Assembly: GCA_963793625.1 (NCBI GenBank)
Contig: CAWCAT010000020.1
Span: 558,001-622,000 of the forward strand
Direction of reading: 5' to 3'
DNA: 64,000 nt
Origin: G963668605 sp963793625
GTDB lineage: Bacteria > Acidobacteriota > Terriglobia > Bryobacterales > Bryobacteraceae
Every line of letters starts with the position of its first letter. The first letter of the stretch is position 1. Position numbers and translations under genes: made by a program. The notes below the pieces were generated by a model. That model saw nothing but the letters and a program-made list of their open reading frames with translations. It did not search any database and was not told the DNA's origin. Positions 10,346-19,609 of the stretch are shown piece by piece.

Positions 10346-11813
10346 ATGTCCAGACAATTATCGAGACGTGGATTTATTACGAGCGCCAGCCTCGGCGCGG
10401 CATCGGCTGCGAATGCGCCCGCCGCGCAAACCCGGCCGGAAACATACAAGCTCACCCGCGAGGTTCCGGTCGAGCGTGGCTATGATGTTGTGGTCGCAGG
10501 AGGCGGTCCGGCAGGTGCTGCGGCCGCCATCTGCGCCGCCCGGCTGGGCGCCAAGGTCCTGCTGCTCGAGGCCACCGGCTGCCTGGGAGGCATGGGAACC
10601 AACGCCTATGTGTCGAACTGGTATTCCCTTACAGACGGCGAGCGGTCCGTCATTGGAGGTCTCATCCTCGAATTGGCGGAGACGCTCTGCAAGGAAAACC
10701 AGGCATCGCCGGCCGCGGTGGAGAGCTATCGTCAGGGCAAAATTCTGGGTTCGGTGGGCTTCAACCCCGAATCCCTCAAATCGCTATTTGACCGACTCTG
10801 CCATGATTCCGGAGTCGAGGTGCGCTTCTTTACGCGCGTGATCGATGCTGATGTAGAACCGTCTGAAGGGTCGCGTCAATGGCGTTGTGGCCAGCAATGT
10901 GGAAGGCTACCGCTATATTGCGGCGCCCACCTTTGTGGATGGCACCGGGGACGGCGTCTTGTCCGATCTGTGCGGCGCCAAAGCCCTTGTCGCCGGTAGA
11001 GACACTTCGAATATCATGCCGCCAACGCTCTGCGCCATGATTTCCGATGTCAACTATGACCGATTCAAAGGGAGCACGCAGCAGGCTATGGTGGAAAAGG
11101 CGATCGCCGATAATTATTTCACCCAGCCGGACCGGCACGTACCTGGCCTGTTTCGTAGTGGACTGAAAACCGCGACCATGAATGCCGGCCATCTCTTTCA
11201 CACTAACGCTCTCAAGTGCCGTAGTCTTTCCGATGCCATGGTGCTTGGCCGACGCTTGGCCCAGGAATACGCAAGTTTCTTTCGCAAATACATGCCGGGC
11301 TGCGAGAACATGCAGGTGGCCGCGACGGGAAACCTCCTGGGCGTTCGCGAGTCACGCCGCGTAGTTGGCGAGTACCAGCTCAACTACGAAGACTTCAAGT
11401 CCCGGCGGCATTTCCCCGACCAGATTGCCATTTATAGCAAGGCAGTCGATATTCATGTGTACGATCTGAGCCCGGAGGAGTACAAGCGTTATTATGCCGA
11501 GTTCAGCAAGCTTGACAGGCTCAAAAAGGGTGAAAGCTACGGCATGCCATACGGTATGCTGGTTCCCAAAGGCTGGGCGAACCTGTGGGTTGCGGGCCGC
11601 TGCTCCAGCGCGGATGTCAAAGTCAATGGCGCCATCCGCGATCAGCCTGGCTGTTCCATGATGGGACAAGCGGCCGGAACTGCTGCTGTTCAATCGATCC
11701 GCACTGGGCAACCGGCCTATGACCTGAATACAGAGCAGTTGGTGCTGACTCTAAGAAAAGCGGGAGCGAACCTGCCGCAGCGGAGGCTGGCCAAAAAGAT
11801 GACGCGGGGGTAA
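10346..11813 (+). pseudogene. Tat-exported FAD-dependent oxidoreductase (PF12831 type), one frameshift
   Basis: ATG 10346 follows AGAGGTGA at 7 bp and opens a Tat signal (SRRGFITSASLGAASAANA). Residues about 45-75 hold the dinucleotide fold VVVAGGGPAGAAAAICAARLG and the GCLGGMGTNAYVS loop typical of the FAD-dependent oxidoreductases often found beside glycosidases in Acidobacteria and Planctomycetes. A shift near 10856 separates the N-terminal third from the rest, which resumes with VNGVVASNVEGYRYIAA, VDGTGDGVLSDLCGA and ends with the FAD-binding closing motif AIRDQPGCSMMGQAAGTAAV. Total about 490 residues, normal length. Likely oxidises a sugar-related substrate; specificity unknown. Divergent partner of GH116. 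Confidence 0.8.
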
Positions 11814-12075
11814 TGTTCTCTGGGGCTGTGTTTTAGCCTAGCAACTCAGGCGTAGGGTATCCGGCTGCACCGAGGGCATCGCGAATCGCCTGCAGCGTGT
11901 CAAACTGGGCACGCATTCCACCACCCAGAAGACGCATTGTGAAGCGGATAAGCACACGGCGGCCTATGTATACACCCGCTGAATGGAAAATGACGCATGG
12001 TGCGGTGGTTCTATTGGGGTTGTCCAAAAAGGCCGAGCGCAGTAAGGCTGGAATCCGCCTAAGTGATTGATTCTG

Positions 12076-12164
12076 TGGTGCCCGGGGTGGGACTTGAACC
12101 CACACGCCCCTTACGGAGCAAAGGATTTTAAGTCCTTTGTGTCTGCCGATTTCACCACCCGGGC
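12076..12164 (-). tRNA. tRNA-Leu (anticodon TAA), CCA encoded
   Basis: Read on the minus strand the gene starts GCCCGGGTGG at 12164 and ends CCCGGGC plus discriminator A at 12079, with genomically encoded CCA at 12076-12078. The 7-bp acceptor stem pairs perfectly. The anticodon stem AAGGA/TCCTT encloses loop CTTAAAA, giving anticodon TAA. A long variable arm and the T-arm GTGGGTTCAAGTCCCAC are present, as expected for a class II tRNA. It stands alone between the FAD oxidoreductase and the glycosidase. No integrase remnant was noticed beside it. Confidence 0.95.
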
Positions 12165-12194
12165 GGTTGTCGATACAATTTTATTGTACTCACT

Positions 12195-13622
12195 ATGCTT
12201 ATGCTTGCGCTTCGTTCCTTCCTGATTGCATTACTACTCTGCGCTGCGGTCCTGGCGCAGGCGGGTTCGAACACTGCCTTCGTGCGTGTCAGCCCGCGAG
12301 ATCAGCGCTACCTCGAACTCACAGACAAGACGCCCTACATTCCGATCGGCCCAACATGATCTCGCCGCCTTACGTCAAAGGCGATGAAAACGATTCCTTG
12401 CGCGCGCTGGAAGCGTGGCTCGCGAGCCTCTCCTCAAATGGCGGCAATTACATTCGCGTGTGGCTCAGCAGTCCTTTCTGGGATGTCGAAGCCGAAAAAA
12501 GCGGAGTCTATGATGCCACCAAAGCCCGCCGCATCGATCGGCTGCTGGAGCTGTGCCGCAAGTACAACATCCGCGTGAAATTCACGACTCGAGCACTTCC
12601 GCTCGATCGGCAACGGCACACAGAAATGGGCCGACAAACCCATGCATCAATGTTGCCAACGGCGGACCGGCAAAATCAATCGCCGACTTCTTCGATGGCG
12701 ATGCTTCACGCGCGCAGTTCATACGCAAGATCCAGTGGTACAAAGAGCGCTTCGGCGATCAGCCCTCCATCTATGGTTGGGAGTTGTGGAACGAGATTAA
12801 TGCGGTGCGCGGCGGCGACTATCATGGCCTGGACCGCGTTCATGCTCCCCGAACTCCACAAAGCCTTTCCGAAGAATATGGCGATGCAGAGCCTGGGCAG
12901 TTTCGATACGGACCGGGCGCGCGACGTCTATAAGCGCCACAGCACGATGCCCGGCAACGATCTGGCGCAGGTGCACCGCTATCTCGACCTCGGCGCAAAG
13001 CTCGAAATCTGCAAGGGTCCCGGTCGATGTGATGGCGGCTGATGCAGTCCGCGAACTGTTGAGCTACGCGCCTGGCCGTCCGGTGATACTGGCCGAATCC
13101 GGCGCTGTGGAACCCAGCCACACCGGACCGTTCAAGCTCTATCGCGCCGACCGCGAAGGTATGCTACTCCATGACATCCTGTTCGCACCTTTCTTTGCCG
13201 GAGCCGCCGGGCCCGGACAAATCTGGCATTGGGATTCGTACGTCGCGGCCAACGATCTATGGCGGCACTACGGACGCTTCTCGCAGGCCGTGAAGAATCT
13301 CGATCCGCCCGCGGAAGGCTTTGAACCGGTCATGCTGCCCAACGAACGTCTGCGAGTCTATGCGCTCAAGGGCCGGCGCACTCTGTTGGTCTGGTGCCGC
13401 GACACACGCAACACTTGGGAATCTGAGTTGAAGAATGGTGAAAAGCCAGAAACACTCAAAGGAATGACCGTGGATTTGTCGTCCGCGTTGAGCGGCAAAT
13501 CTCCGAGATCTGTGCGCACATATGATCCGTGGGCAGACAAGTGGTCGGACGCAAAATTGAAAAAAGGCAAATTGACCTTGCCGCAGTTCTCACGTTCGAT
13601 TGTGGTTCGGGTAGACCGATGA
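12195..13622 (+). pseudogene. Exported cellulase-like (GH5-type, clan A) glycoside hydrolase, frameshifted
   Basis: ATG 12195 begins a signal peptide (MLMLALRSFLIALLLCAAVLA). The continuing protein, reassembled across about five frame changes (near 12353, 12590, 12655, 12830 and 13025), has the features of a TIM-barrel clan A glycosidase: NGGNYIRVWLSSPFW, RIDRLLELCRKYNIRVKFT, an acid/base motif YGWELWNEIN and a nucleophile motif ILAESGA, followed by a C-terminal beta domain. Family relatives act on beta-mannan or beta-glucan. The C-terminal 197 residues (from 13029) are uninterrupted. The mean spacing of breaks, about 250 bp, is the densest in the window together with the first 5 kb. Confidence 0.7.
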
Positions 13623-13646
13623 CATTATAGTATTGGAAGAAAATTG

Positions 13647-14414
13647 ATGAAACGATCCAGTTATTTACCCATTGCCCTCGCCTTGTTAGCCTGTGCTCCG
13701 CTCTGCCATGCAGCGGAGAAAAAGATCCTGGTCTATACCCGGAATTACACTCCAGACGGTAAAGGCTACGTCCACGACAACATTCAGACGAGCGTCGAAG
13801 CAATCAAGAAAATGGGCGCGGAGAACGGTTTCGCCGTGGATTCCTCAGACGATCCGGGCGTTTTCACTTCGCAGAATCTGAAGCAGTACAAAGCGCTGGT
13901 GTTCTCCAGCAGCAACAACGAGGCGTTTGCCACGGATGCGCAGCGTGACATCTTCAAAAGCTACGTGGAAAAAGGCGGCGGTTTCGTCGGCATACATTCG
14001 GCCTCCGGCTCTGAACGGAAATGGCCCTGGTTCTGGTCCATGCTGGGCGGAAAATTCGCGAGGCATCCCAAGATGCAGAAGTTTGTTGTGAGGGTGCAGG
14101 ATCCGAATCACCCTTCGACCAAGGGGTTGCCCGCCACATTCGAATGGACTGACGAATGCTATTACTCGGACAACATCAACCCGAATATTAAAGTGCTGCT
14201 GGTAACTGACCCGGCCAAGCTGGACGATCCCAAAAAGGCTGAGTATCCAGGCGACCGGTTCGGCGACGCGCTACCGCTGGCCTGGTATCACAACGTGGAA
14301 AAGGGCCGCGCATTCTATACGGCACTGGGTCACAAAAAAGAACATTACTCCGATCCGATTTTGAGCAAGCACCTACTCGGCGGCATTCTTTGGGCGATGG
14401 GCGACAAGAAATAA
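13647..14414 (+). CDS. ThuA-domain exported protein
   Basis: ATG 13647 (TTG 13644 directly before it is less likely) is preceded by GGAAGA. A signal peptide runs to about residue 23 (ALLACAPLCHA). The body is a ThuA/trehalose-utilisation fold, a glutamine-amidotransferase-like alpha/beta domain: KILVYTRN at the start, YKALVFSSSN, GGGFVGIHSAS near residues 110-120, and LAWYHNVEKGRAFYTALGHKKEHY near the end. The catalytic Cys of true amidotransferases is absent, as usual for ThuA. Role in sugar metabolism is inferred by association. The next gene begins 13 bp downstream, so ThuA and the Gfo/Idh/MocA protein are probably one operon, a pairing common in Planctomycetes and Acidobacteria. Confidence 0.85.
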   Translation: MKRSSYLPIALALLACAPLCHAAEKKILVYTRNYTPDGKGYVHDNIQTSVEAIKKMGAENGFAVDSSDDPGVFTSQNLKQYKALVFSSSNNEAFATDAQRDIFKSYVEKGGGFVGIHSASGSERKWPWFWSMLGGKFARHPKMQKFVVRVQDPNHPSTKGLPATFEWTDECYYSDNINPNIKVLLVTDPAKLDDPKKAEYPGDRFGDALPLAWYHNVEKGRAFYTALGHKKEHYSDPILSKHLLGGILWAMGDKK

Positions 14415-14427
14415 CAGGGAGAACAAC

Positions 14428-15846
14428 ATGAAGAACAAGTCACGGCGTCAACTTTTGCAAGGCTCGCTGGCAGGCGCCGCGGGCATTCTTGGATTTCCCA
14501 CGATCGTTCCATCAAGAGTCTTCGGACAGACCGCCCCCAGCAATCTTATTCAGGTGGCACAGATCGGTTGTGGACGCATTGCCCGCGGCTCTGAGTTTCC
14601 GGGCGTCCTGAAGAACAGCGATGTCGCGCGTTTCGTCGCAGTCTGCGATCTCGACACCGTGCGAATCGCCGACGCCAAGACCGTAATCGAGGGGAACTAC
14701 GCGAGGAAGTTTGGCAACGGCAAGTATGCCGGCGTAAAGGGTTACGGCAATTACAAAGAGATGCTCGCGGATAAGAGCATCGACGCTGTCTGCATCAGCA
14801 CTCCGGATCATTGGCATGCCCAACCGGCGATGGAAGCGGCGCTGGCCGGCAAGGACGTGTATCTTCAGAAACCTACGTCTCTGACGATTCGCGAGGGCCG
14901 CCAGATGGCTGACACGATCAAGCAGACCGGACGGATTCTACAGCTTGGCAGCCAGCAGCGCTCGGACGCACAGTTCCGCCTGGCCTGTGAACTGGTCCGC
15001 AATGGGCGCATCGGCAAGGTGAAGGAAATTTTCATCGGGTTGCCGGTCGATCCGGGCGGTGATGTCGAAACAGAAATGCCGGTGCCTTCGAATCTAAATT
15101 ACGAAGCGTGGCTGGGTTCGACTCCGAAAGTGTTCTACACCGAAAAGCGCGTGCATCCGCAATCGCCCGATTTGAAGAAACGCTATGAACGTCCGGGCTG
15201 GCTGCGCTGCGAGCAGTTCGGTGCGGGCATGATAACCGGCTGGGGCGCTCATCATTTCGATATCGCGCATTGGGCGATGGGAACCGAGTACACAGGTCCG
15301 GTTGAAATCGTGGGCAACGCGGAATACCCGAAGAAGGGTCTCTGGAACGTACACGGCGAGTTTCACATCAAGGCGCGCTACGCAAATGGCGCGACGATGT
15401 ATGTCAGCGAGAAGTATCCGACTGGCGTCAAGTTCATCGGCGAAGACGGCTGGCTATGGGTCACGCGCGGTGCCTATAAGCCGGGAACCTTGGGACCGGG
15501 CAAGCCGAGGAGCAAGGCGATCGATGCCAGCGATCTGAGAATTCTGAGCGAGGGCATTAAGGACAGCGAAATCCATCTGCACGCCAGCCCGAATAACGAC
15601 CATCATCTGGATTGGCTCACCAGCATCAAGACGCGCAAGGAACCGGTTGCGCCGGCCGAAGTGGGCCATCGCTCCTGCAGCGCGTGCCTGGTCGGGCATG
15701 CCGCAATGAAATTGGGCCGCACCCTGAAATTTGACCCTGAAAAAGAGTTGTTCATCAACGATGCAGAGGCAAATGCAATGCTTTCCAGAAAGCAACGCGC
15801 GCCTTATGGGACGGATTACGTGCTCGCCAGGAACACCAGGAAATAA
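14428..15846 (+). CDS. Tat-exported Gfo/Idh/MocA-family oxidoreductase
   Basis: ATG 14428 follows GGGAGAAC. Tat signal SRRQLLQGSLAGAAGILG, cleavage near VFGQ. The Rossmann NAD(P) motif is VAQIGCGRIARG (about residues 42-53), followed by AVCDLD, AVCISTPDHWHAQPAMEAALAGKDVYLQKPTS (the family's EKP region, here QKP) and GWGAHHFDIAHWAMG, the GxxxxDxxxW substrate/cofactor segment. 472 residues, open throughout. QKP in place of EKP is common in the exported, planctomycete-like subgroup. These proteins oxidise or epimerise sugars or sugar alcohols; the substrate cannot be read from sequence. Lies between ThuA and squalene-hopene cyclase with short gaps on both sides. Confidence 0.88.
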   Translation: MKNKSRRQLLQGSLAGAAGILGFPTIVPSRVFGQTAPSNLIQVAQIGCGRIARGSEFPGVLKNSDVARFVAVCDLDTVRIADAKTVIEGNYARKFGNGKYAGVKGYGNYKEMLADKSIDAVCISTPDHWHAQPAMEAALAGKDVYLQKPTSLTIREGRQMADTIKQTGRILQLGSQQRSDAQFRLACELVRNGRIGKVKEIFIGLPVDPGGDVETEMPVPSNLNYEAWLGSTPKVFYTEKRVHPQSPDLKKRYERPGWLRCEQFGAGMITGWGAHHFDIAHWAMGTEYTGPVEIVGNAEYPKKGLWNVHGEFHIKARYANGATMYVSEKYPTGVKFIGEDGWLWVTRGAYKPGTLGPGKPRSKAIDASDLRILSEGIKDSEIHLHASPNNDHHLDWLTSIKTRKEPVAPAEVGHRSCSACLVGHAAMKLGRTLKFDPEKELFINDAEANAMLSRKQRAPYGTDYVLARNTRK

Positions 15847-15871
15847 GCAGTTGTTACCATGAGAGGAGTAG

Positions 15872-17842
15872 ATGAGATTTGAAGATCTGAAGCCCGCAGT
15901 GCAGCACGTCCGCAAAACGTCTCCAAGCAAACTGAGCGAGAGCGCAATCCCCGCGGAAACCGCTCGCAAGGTTTTGGTTCACGCATCCGAAGCACTGCTG
16001 GCAGCCAGGGACCGCGAAGGCTACTGGCGCGGCGACCTAAAAGCAGACACAACGCTGGAATCCGATTACGTGCTGCTGCAACTCTGGCTGCATCCGCCCG
16101 TGGACGGTGTCTGGAATCCTCCGACTTGGGCGCGCATACAGAAGGCGGCGCAGTCCATTCTGGACCGGCAACTCCCCGATGGCGGCTTCAACATTTACCC
16201 CAAGGGACCCGCGGAAATCAGCGCCAGCGTCAAAGCCTATAATGCCTTGAAATTGGCTGGTATTGATACACAGAGCCCCCAGATGCTACGAATGCGCAGG
16301 TGCATTCTGCGTCTGGGCGGAGTGCAGGCTGCGAACAGCTACGTCAAAATCAACCTGAGCCTGTTTGATCTTTTCCCGCACGAGCACGTCGCCTCCGTAC
16401 CGCCCGAATTAATTCTGTTACCAGGCGACGCGCTTTATGAAATGTCATCGTGGACGCGGGCCATCGTCGTCCCGCTTTCCATCGTCCAGGCGCTGCGCAA
16501 ACCCCGTCCGCTGCCCGCTGGCTTCAACCTGAGTGAGATCTTCACTGATCAACCGCTGCAGCTCGAAAGCGGCATTCGCCCGAACTGGCGCAATTTCTTC
16601 CTGTGGCTGGATCGTGCCCTAAAGATCTGGAACAAGCGCGCGATCAGGCAGATTCGTGCGTGGGCGATTCGTGAGGCCGAGCACTGGATTCTGGACCGCA
16701 CTCGTCATTCCGAAGGGCTCGGGGCGATCTATCCTGCCATGATGTACTCGATTATGGCGCTCGATGCCCTGGGCTACGGCAGCGACCATCCGGATCTGCT
16801 CGATGCGATACACCAGTTCGAATCGCTGCTGATCGAAACCGAAGACCGCTTTCATTTCCAGCCGTGTGTATCACCGGTGTGGGATACGGCGTTGGCCGCG
16901 TATGCGCTTGGCGAAGCAGGTGCAATTCAGCACGCAGCGCTCACGACGAGCGCCGACTGGCTGTTGACCAAGGAAGTGCGCCGCAAGGGTGATTGGTCGA
17001 TCAAGCGTCCCAAGCTGGAACCCTCTGGCTGGTACTTCGAGTTCGCGAACGAATACTACCCCGACATTGACGACACGGCGCAGGTGCTGCTGGCATTCGA
17101 ATACGCCAAGGCGACCGATCCGGAGCGCCAGAAGCGCTGTGTGAAACGCGCCGTGAACTGGTTGCTCGGGATGCAATCGCGCGATGGCGGCTGGGCGGCG
17201 TTCGACGTCGACAACGATCTGGAAATTTTGAACCAGGTACCCTTTGCCGATCACAACGCGATGCTGGACCCGACCTGCCCCGACATTACCGGGCGCGTCA
17301 TGGAAGCGCTGATCCGCTGTGGCGTAGATCGCGAGAGTCCTGCGATCCAGCATGCCGCGGAGTATCTTATCGGGCAGCAGGAAGAGCCAGGATACTGGTA
17401 CGGGCGCTGGGGCGTCGATTACATTTACGGTTCGTTCCTGGCAATGCGTGGATTGGCCCGCATCGAAGGGAAACCCGCACATGATGCGGTGCAGAAGGGC
17501 GCCGCATGGCTGCGCTCCGTGCAGCATCACGATGGCGGCTGGGGCGAGAGTTGCGCGAGTTACAACGCGAACGCCTACGTGCCTGCTGAGAGCACTCCCT
17601 CGCAGACTGCGTGGGCCATTCTCGGATTGATCGCGGCCGGACAGCGCAACAGTGAAGCGGTTCGACGCGGCGTGCGTTATCTGATCGACACGCAAGGCAG
17701 TGACGGAATGTGGCACGAGGAACTGGCCACCGGAACGGGCTTTCCGTGCGTGTTCTACCTTTGCTACAGCCTGTACAGCACGTACTTCCCGATTCTGGCG
17801 CTAGGGACGTATCTCAAGGAGCAGGCAGCCGTTCGAGTGTAG
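15872..17842 (+). CDS. shc: Squalene-hopene cyclase
   Basis: Cyclises squalene to hopene, the first committed step of hopanoid synthesis, at the inner face of the membrane. ATG 15872 follows GAGAGGAG at 5 bp. The catalytic DxDDTA motif is present as DIDDTAQV at about residues 396-403. QW repeats typical of triterpene cyclases are seen: QLPDGGFNIYP, QSRDGGWAAFDVD, QHHDGGWGES, QGSDGMWHE. 656 residues is the normal length. It is 25 bp downstream of the Gfo/Idh/MocA gene and might share its transcript, but no other hopanoid gene (hpnC/D/E, hpnH) is nearby. The 3' end overlaps the convergent membrane-protein gene by 29 bp. Confidence 0.95.
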   Translation: MRFEDLKPAVQHVRKTSPSKLSESAIPAETARKVLVHASEALLAARDREGYWRGDLKADTTLESDYVLLQLWLHPPVDGVWNPPTWARIQKAAQSILDRQLPDGGFNIYPKGPAEISASVKAYNALKLAGIDTQSPQMLRMRRCILRLGGVQAANSYVKINLSLFDLFPHEHVASVPPELILLPGDALYEMSSWTRAIVVPLSIVQALRKPRPLPAGFNLSEIFTDQPLQLESGIRPNWRNFFLWLDRALKIWNKRAIRQIRAWAIREAEHWILDRTRHSEGLGAIYPAMMYSIMALDALGYGSDHPDLLDAIHQFESLLIETEDRFHFQPCVSPVWDTALAAYALGEAGAIQHAALTTSADWLLTKEVRRKGDWSIKRPKLEPSGWYFEFANEYYPDIDDTAQVLLAFEYAKATDPERQKRCVKRAVNWLLGMQSRDGGWAAFDVDNDLEILNQVPFADHNAMLDPTCPDITGRVMEALIRCGVDRESPAIQHAAEYLIGQQEEPGYWYGRWGVDYIYGSFLAMRGLARIEGKPAHDAVQKGAAWLRSVQHHDGGWGESCASYNANAYVPAESTPSQTAWAILGLIAAGQRNSEAVRRGVRYLIDTQGSDGMWHEELATGTGFPCVFYLCYSLYSTYFPILALGTYLKEQAAVRV

Positions 17843-19486
17843 CCGGCTTGATATTGGGATCGACCATCCAGAGTTTACGGGTTCGGTAGTGCTCCGCCAG
17901 CTTTCTATTTGCCTGCGGTCCAAGGTCGCGCGCCCACACGATGGAAGCACTGTCGATGTCGGCGGAGTTGTAGATCCATTGGAACAAGTTGTACGGGTCC
18001 GTCTTTGCGCGCACGAAGACCAGGTGTGGCCCCGGTTGCGAGTTCAGATCGCCGGTCAATTCGGCTTTGCGGTAATTGCCCTGTACTTTGCAGCACCAGC
18101 TCTGATAATTCAATTCCTGGGTGTAGGGAAGTCCGAGATTCTGAGCAGAGATCCGCAGGACCAGCACCAGAATCACGATGGCAGGCAGAACGCGCGAGAC
18201 CGCCAGACCGCGCGGTGATGTCCGCAGGTGACGGAAACACTCGACCAGCAGCAGTACGATCGCGGCAGTCGCCGGGGCCAGATAATGCGGCGATGAGGCG
18301 CCCTCCAGAAACACCGCCAGGCACCCGCCAGCTAGTCCGAGAAAGACGACGCGCAGCCTTCGCCGGCGCCATACATAGGCGATCAGGACCAGCGGCACGC
18401 TGAGCGCCGGTCCCAGGAAAAAGCGCCAGTACTCCTGTAAGCGCATCGTCGAATACTCAACGAAGTGAAAGATCGAATCCACCTTTTCGTTCTCTGAGAC
18501 TTCGTATTTGAAATAGTTGGCCATTTCGAGATGCTGATGCTGCACGGCCCGCGGGCGTTCCCACGCTAACGCGAGAGGCCATCCATAAGTCTTCTGACTG
18601 ACTGCATACGCGGGCGTGAATGGACTGCCTGTGATCCGGTAGCAATAGACTCCCATCGCGGCGATCGAGAGTCCCACGATCAGGCCCGCCGGGATCAGTA
18701 TCCGCCAACGCCAGAATGGCAAGGTGACGAGAAACGGGATTCCGAACAGCGCACCTTCGAATGGACGGGATATCGCGAGAATGGAAAACCCGAGTGCGAA
18801 CACGCAGCCCTGTAAAAGCGACGGGCGGCGGCGCAGGCGTGCGTGTGCGCCCAACACCAGCGCTCCTCCGATGGCCGGCAGAAATCCGCCGTGCAACGCA
18901 TTCACCCAATAACTGCCGGTCGAAAAGCGCAGGATAGCAAGCAAGGCTCCAAGCAGTGCCCAGCGCGCGGGCATCCAACCCTGCAAAGCCCAATACAGAG
19001 TCGCGCAGAACATGCCGCTCAGGAACAACACTCCGGCCCAGGGATTATCAAACACCAGACGCCCGGCCGCAAGCGCCAGCGCGGGTCCGGGAAAGTAGTT
19101 TGAGACGTAATGCGGCTGCTGAATGATGTGCAGGCTCTCGAAGTGCTGCCAAAAGGGGTGCGTAGGATTGGCAACGCGGCCCTGCAGCAACGTGTCCGCC
19201 AGCAGCAGATGGCTGAATTCATCGCTGACGACAGGTTTCGGCGCTGGCAGAACAGGCAACAAGGCCAGCCGCAAACCGACTGCGAGGAAAAAGACAGACG
19301 CGTAAACGGCAAAGCGGTGCCGTGCGAGTTTGGCCAGCAGCGTTCCCAGCCGGCCGCGCGCGCGATCTCAGGGCATCCCCAACGCAGAATAGCAACTAGA
19401 ATGCCCAGTTCGAGCAGGTTGAAGTCCTGACGAATACCCTGCCACACTCCGGCCAGCAGGAACAAGACTAGCTCAACAATCGCCAT
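17814..19486 (-). pseudogene. GT-C (GT39/ArnT-like) polytopic membrane glycosyltransferase, one frameshift
   Basis: The main open part (19274-17814, 486 residues) reads through and extends upstream in the same frame to about 19370, then one shift near there joins it to ATG 19486 (MAIVELVLFLLAGVWQG). About ten membrane segments can be counted, e.g. VYASVFFLAVGLRLALL, WALLGALLAILRF, ILIPAGLIVGLSIAAMGVY, LAVSRVLPAIVILVLVL. After the first of them comes a periplasmic loop VVSDEFSHLLLADTLLQGR with the acidic DE pair expected of GT-C enzymes, then HPFWQHFESLHIIQQP. These enzymes use polyprenyl-phosphate sugars. Substrate unknown; a role in decorating hopanoids or envelope glycans is only a guess from the neighbouring shc. 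Overlaps the end of shc. Confidence 0.65.
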
Positions 19487-19559
19487 GCGTGGAATTGATC
19501 GGCAAATTCCGTGGAAAGCTTGAGTGCGCCAGTCAGGCTAAGGGACCCGCCAAAAGGAA

Positions 19560-19592
19560 AGAGGCGGAACCCGAAGGTCCGCCCCTTTTTTG
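19560..19592. terminator. Rho-independent terminator (usable in both directions)
   Basis: Stem GGCGGA (19563-19568) pairs with TCCGCC (19578-19583) around a 9-base loop. On the plus strand it is followed by CCTTTTTT; on the minus strand, which hppA uses, by TCTTTCCTTTT. It sits about 18 bp beyond the hppA stop, so it is most likely the hppA terminator. Confidence 0.75.
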
Positions 19593-19609
19593 TACTGGTA
19601 CTATCTGTT

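Noticed and set aside
11833..12105. 90-residue minus-strand open frame over the tRNA-Leu 3' end
   Set aside because: Its first residues (VQVPPRAPQ) are a translation of the tRNA itself; the remainder shows no domain. Not a gene on this evidence.
16871..17716. 281-residue minus-strand frame inside shc
   Set aside because: Antisense to the cyclase core, including its DxDDTA motif.
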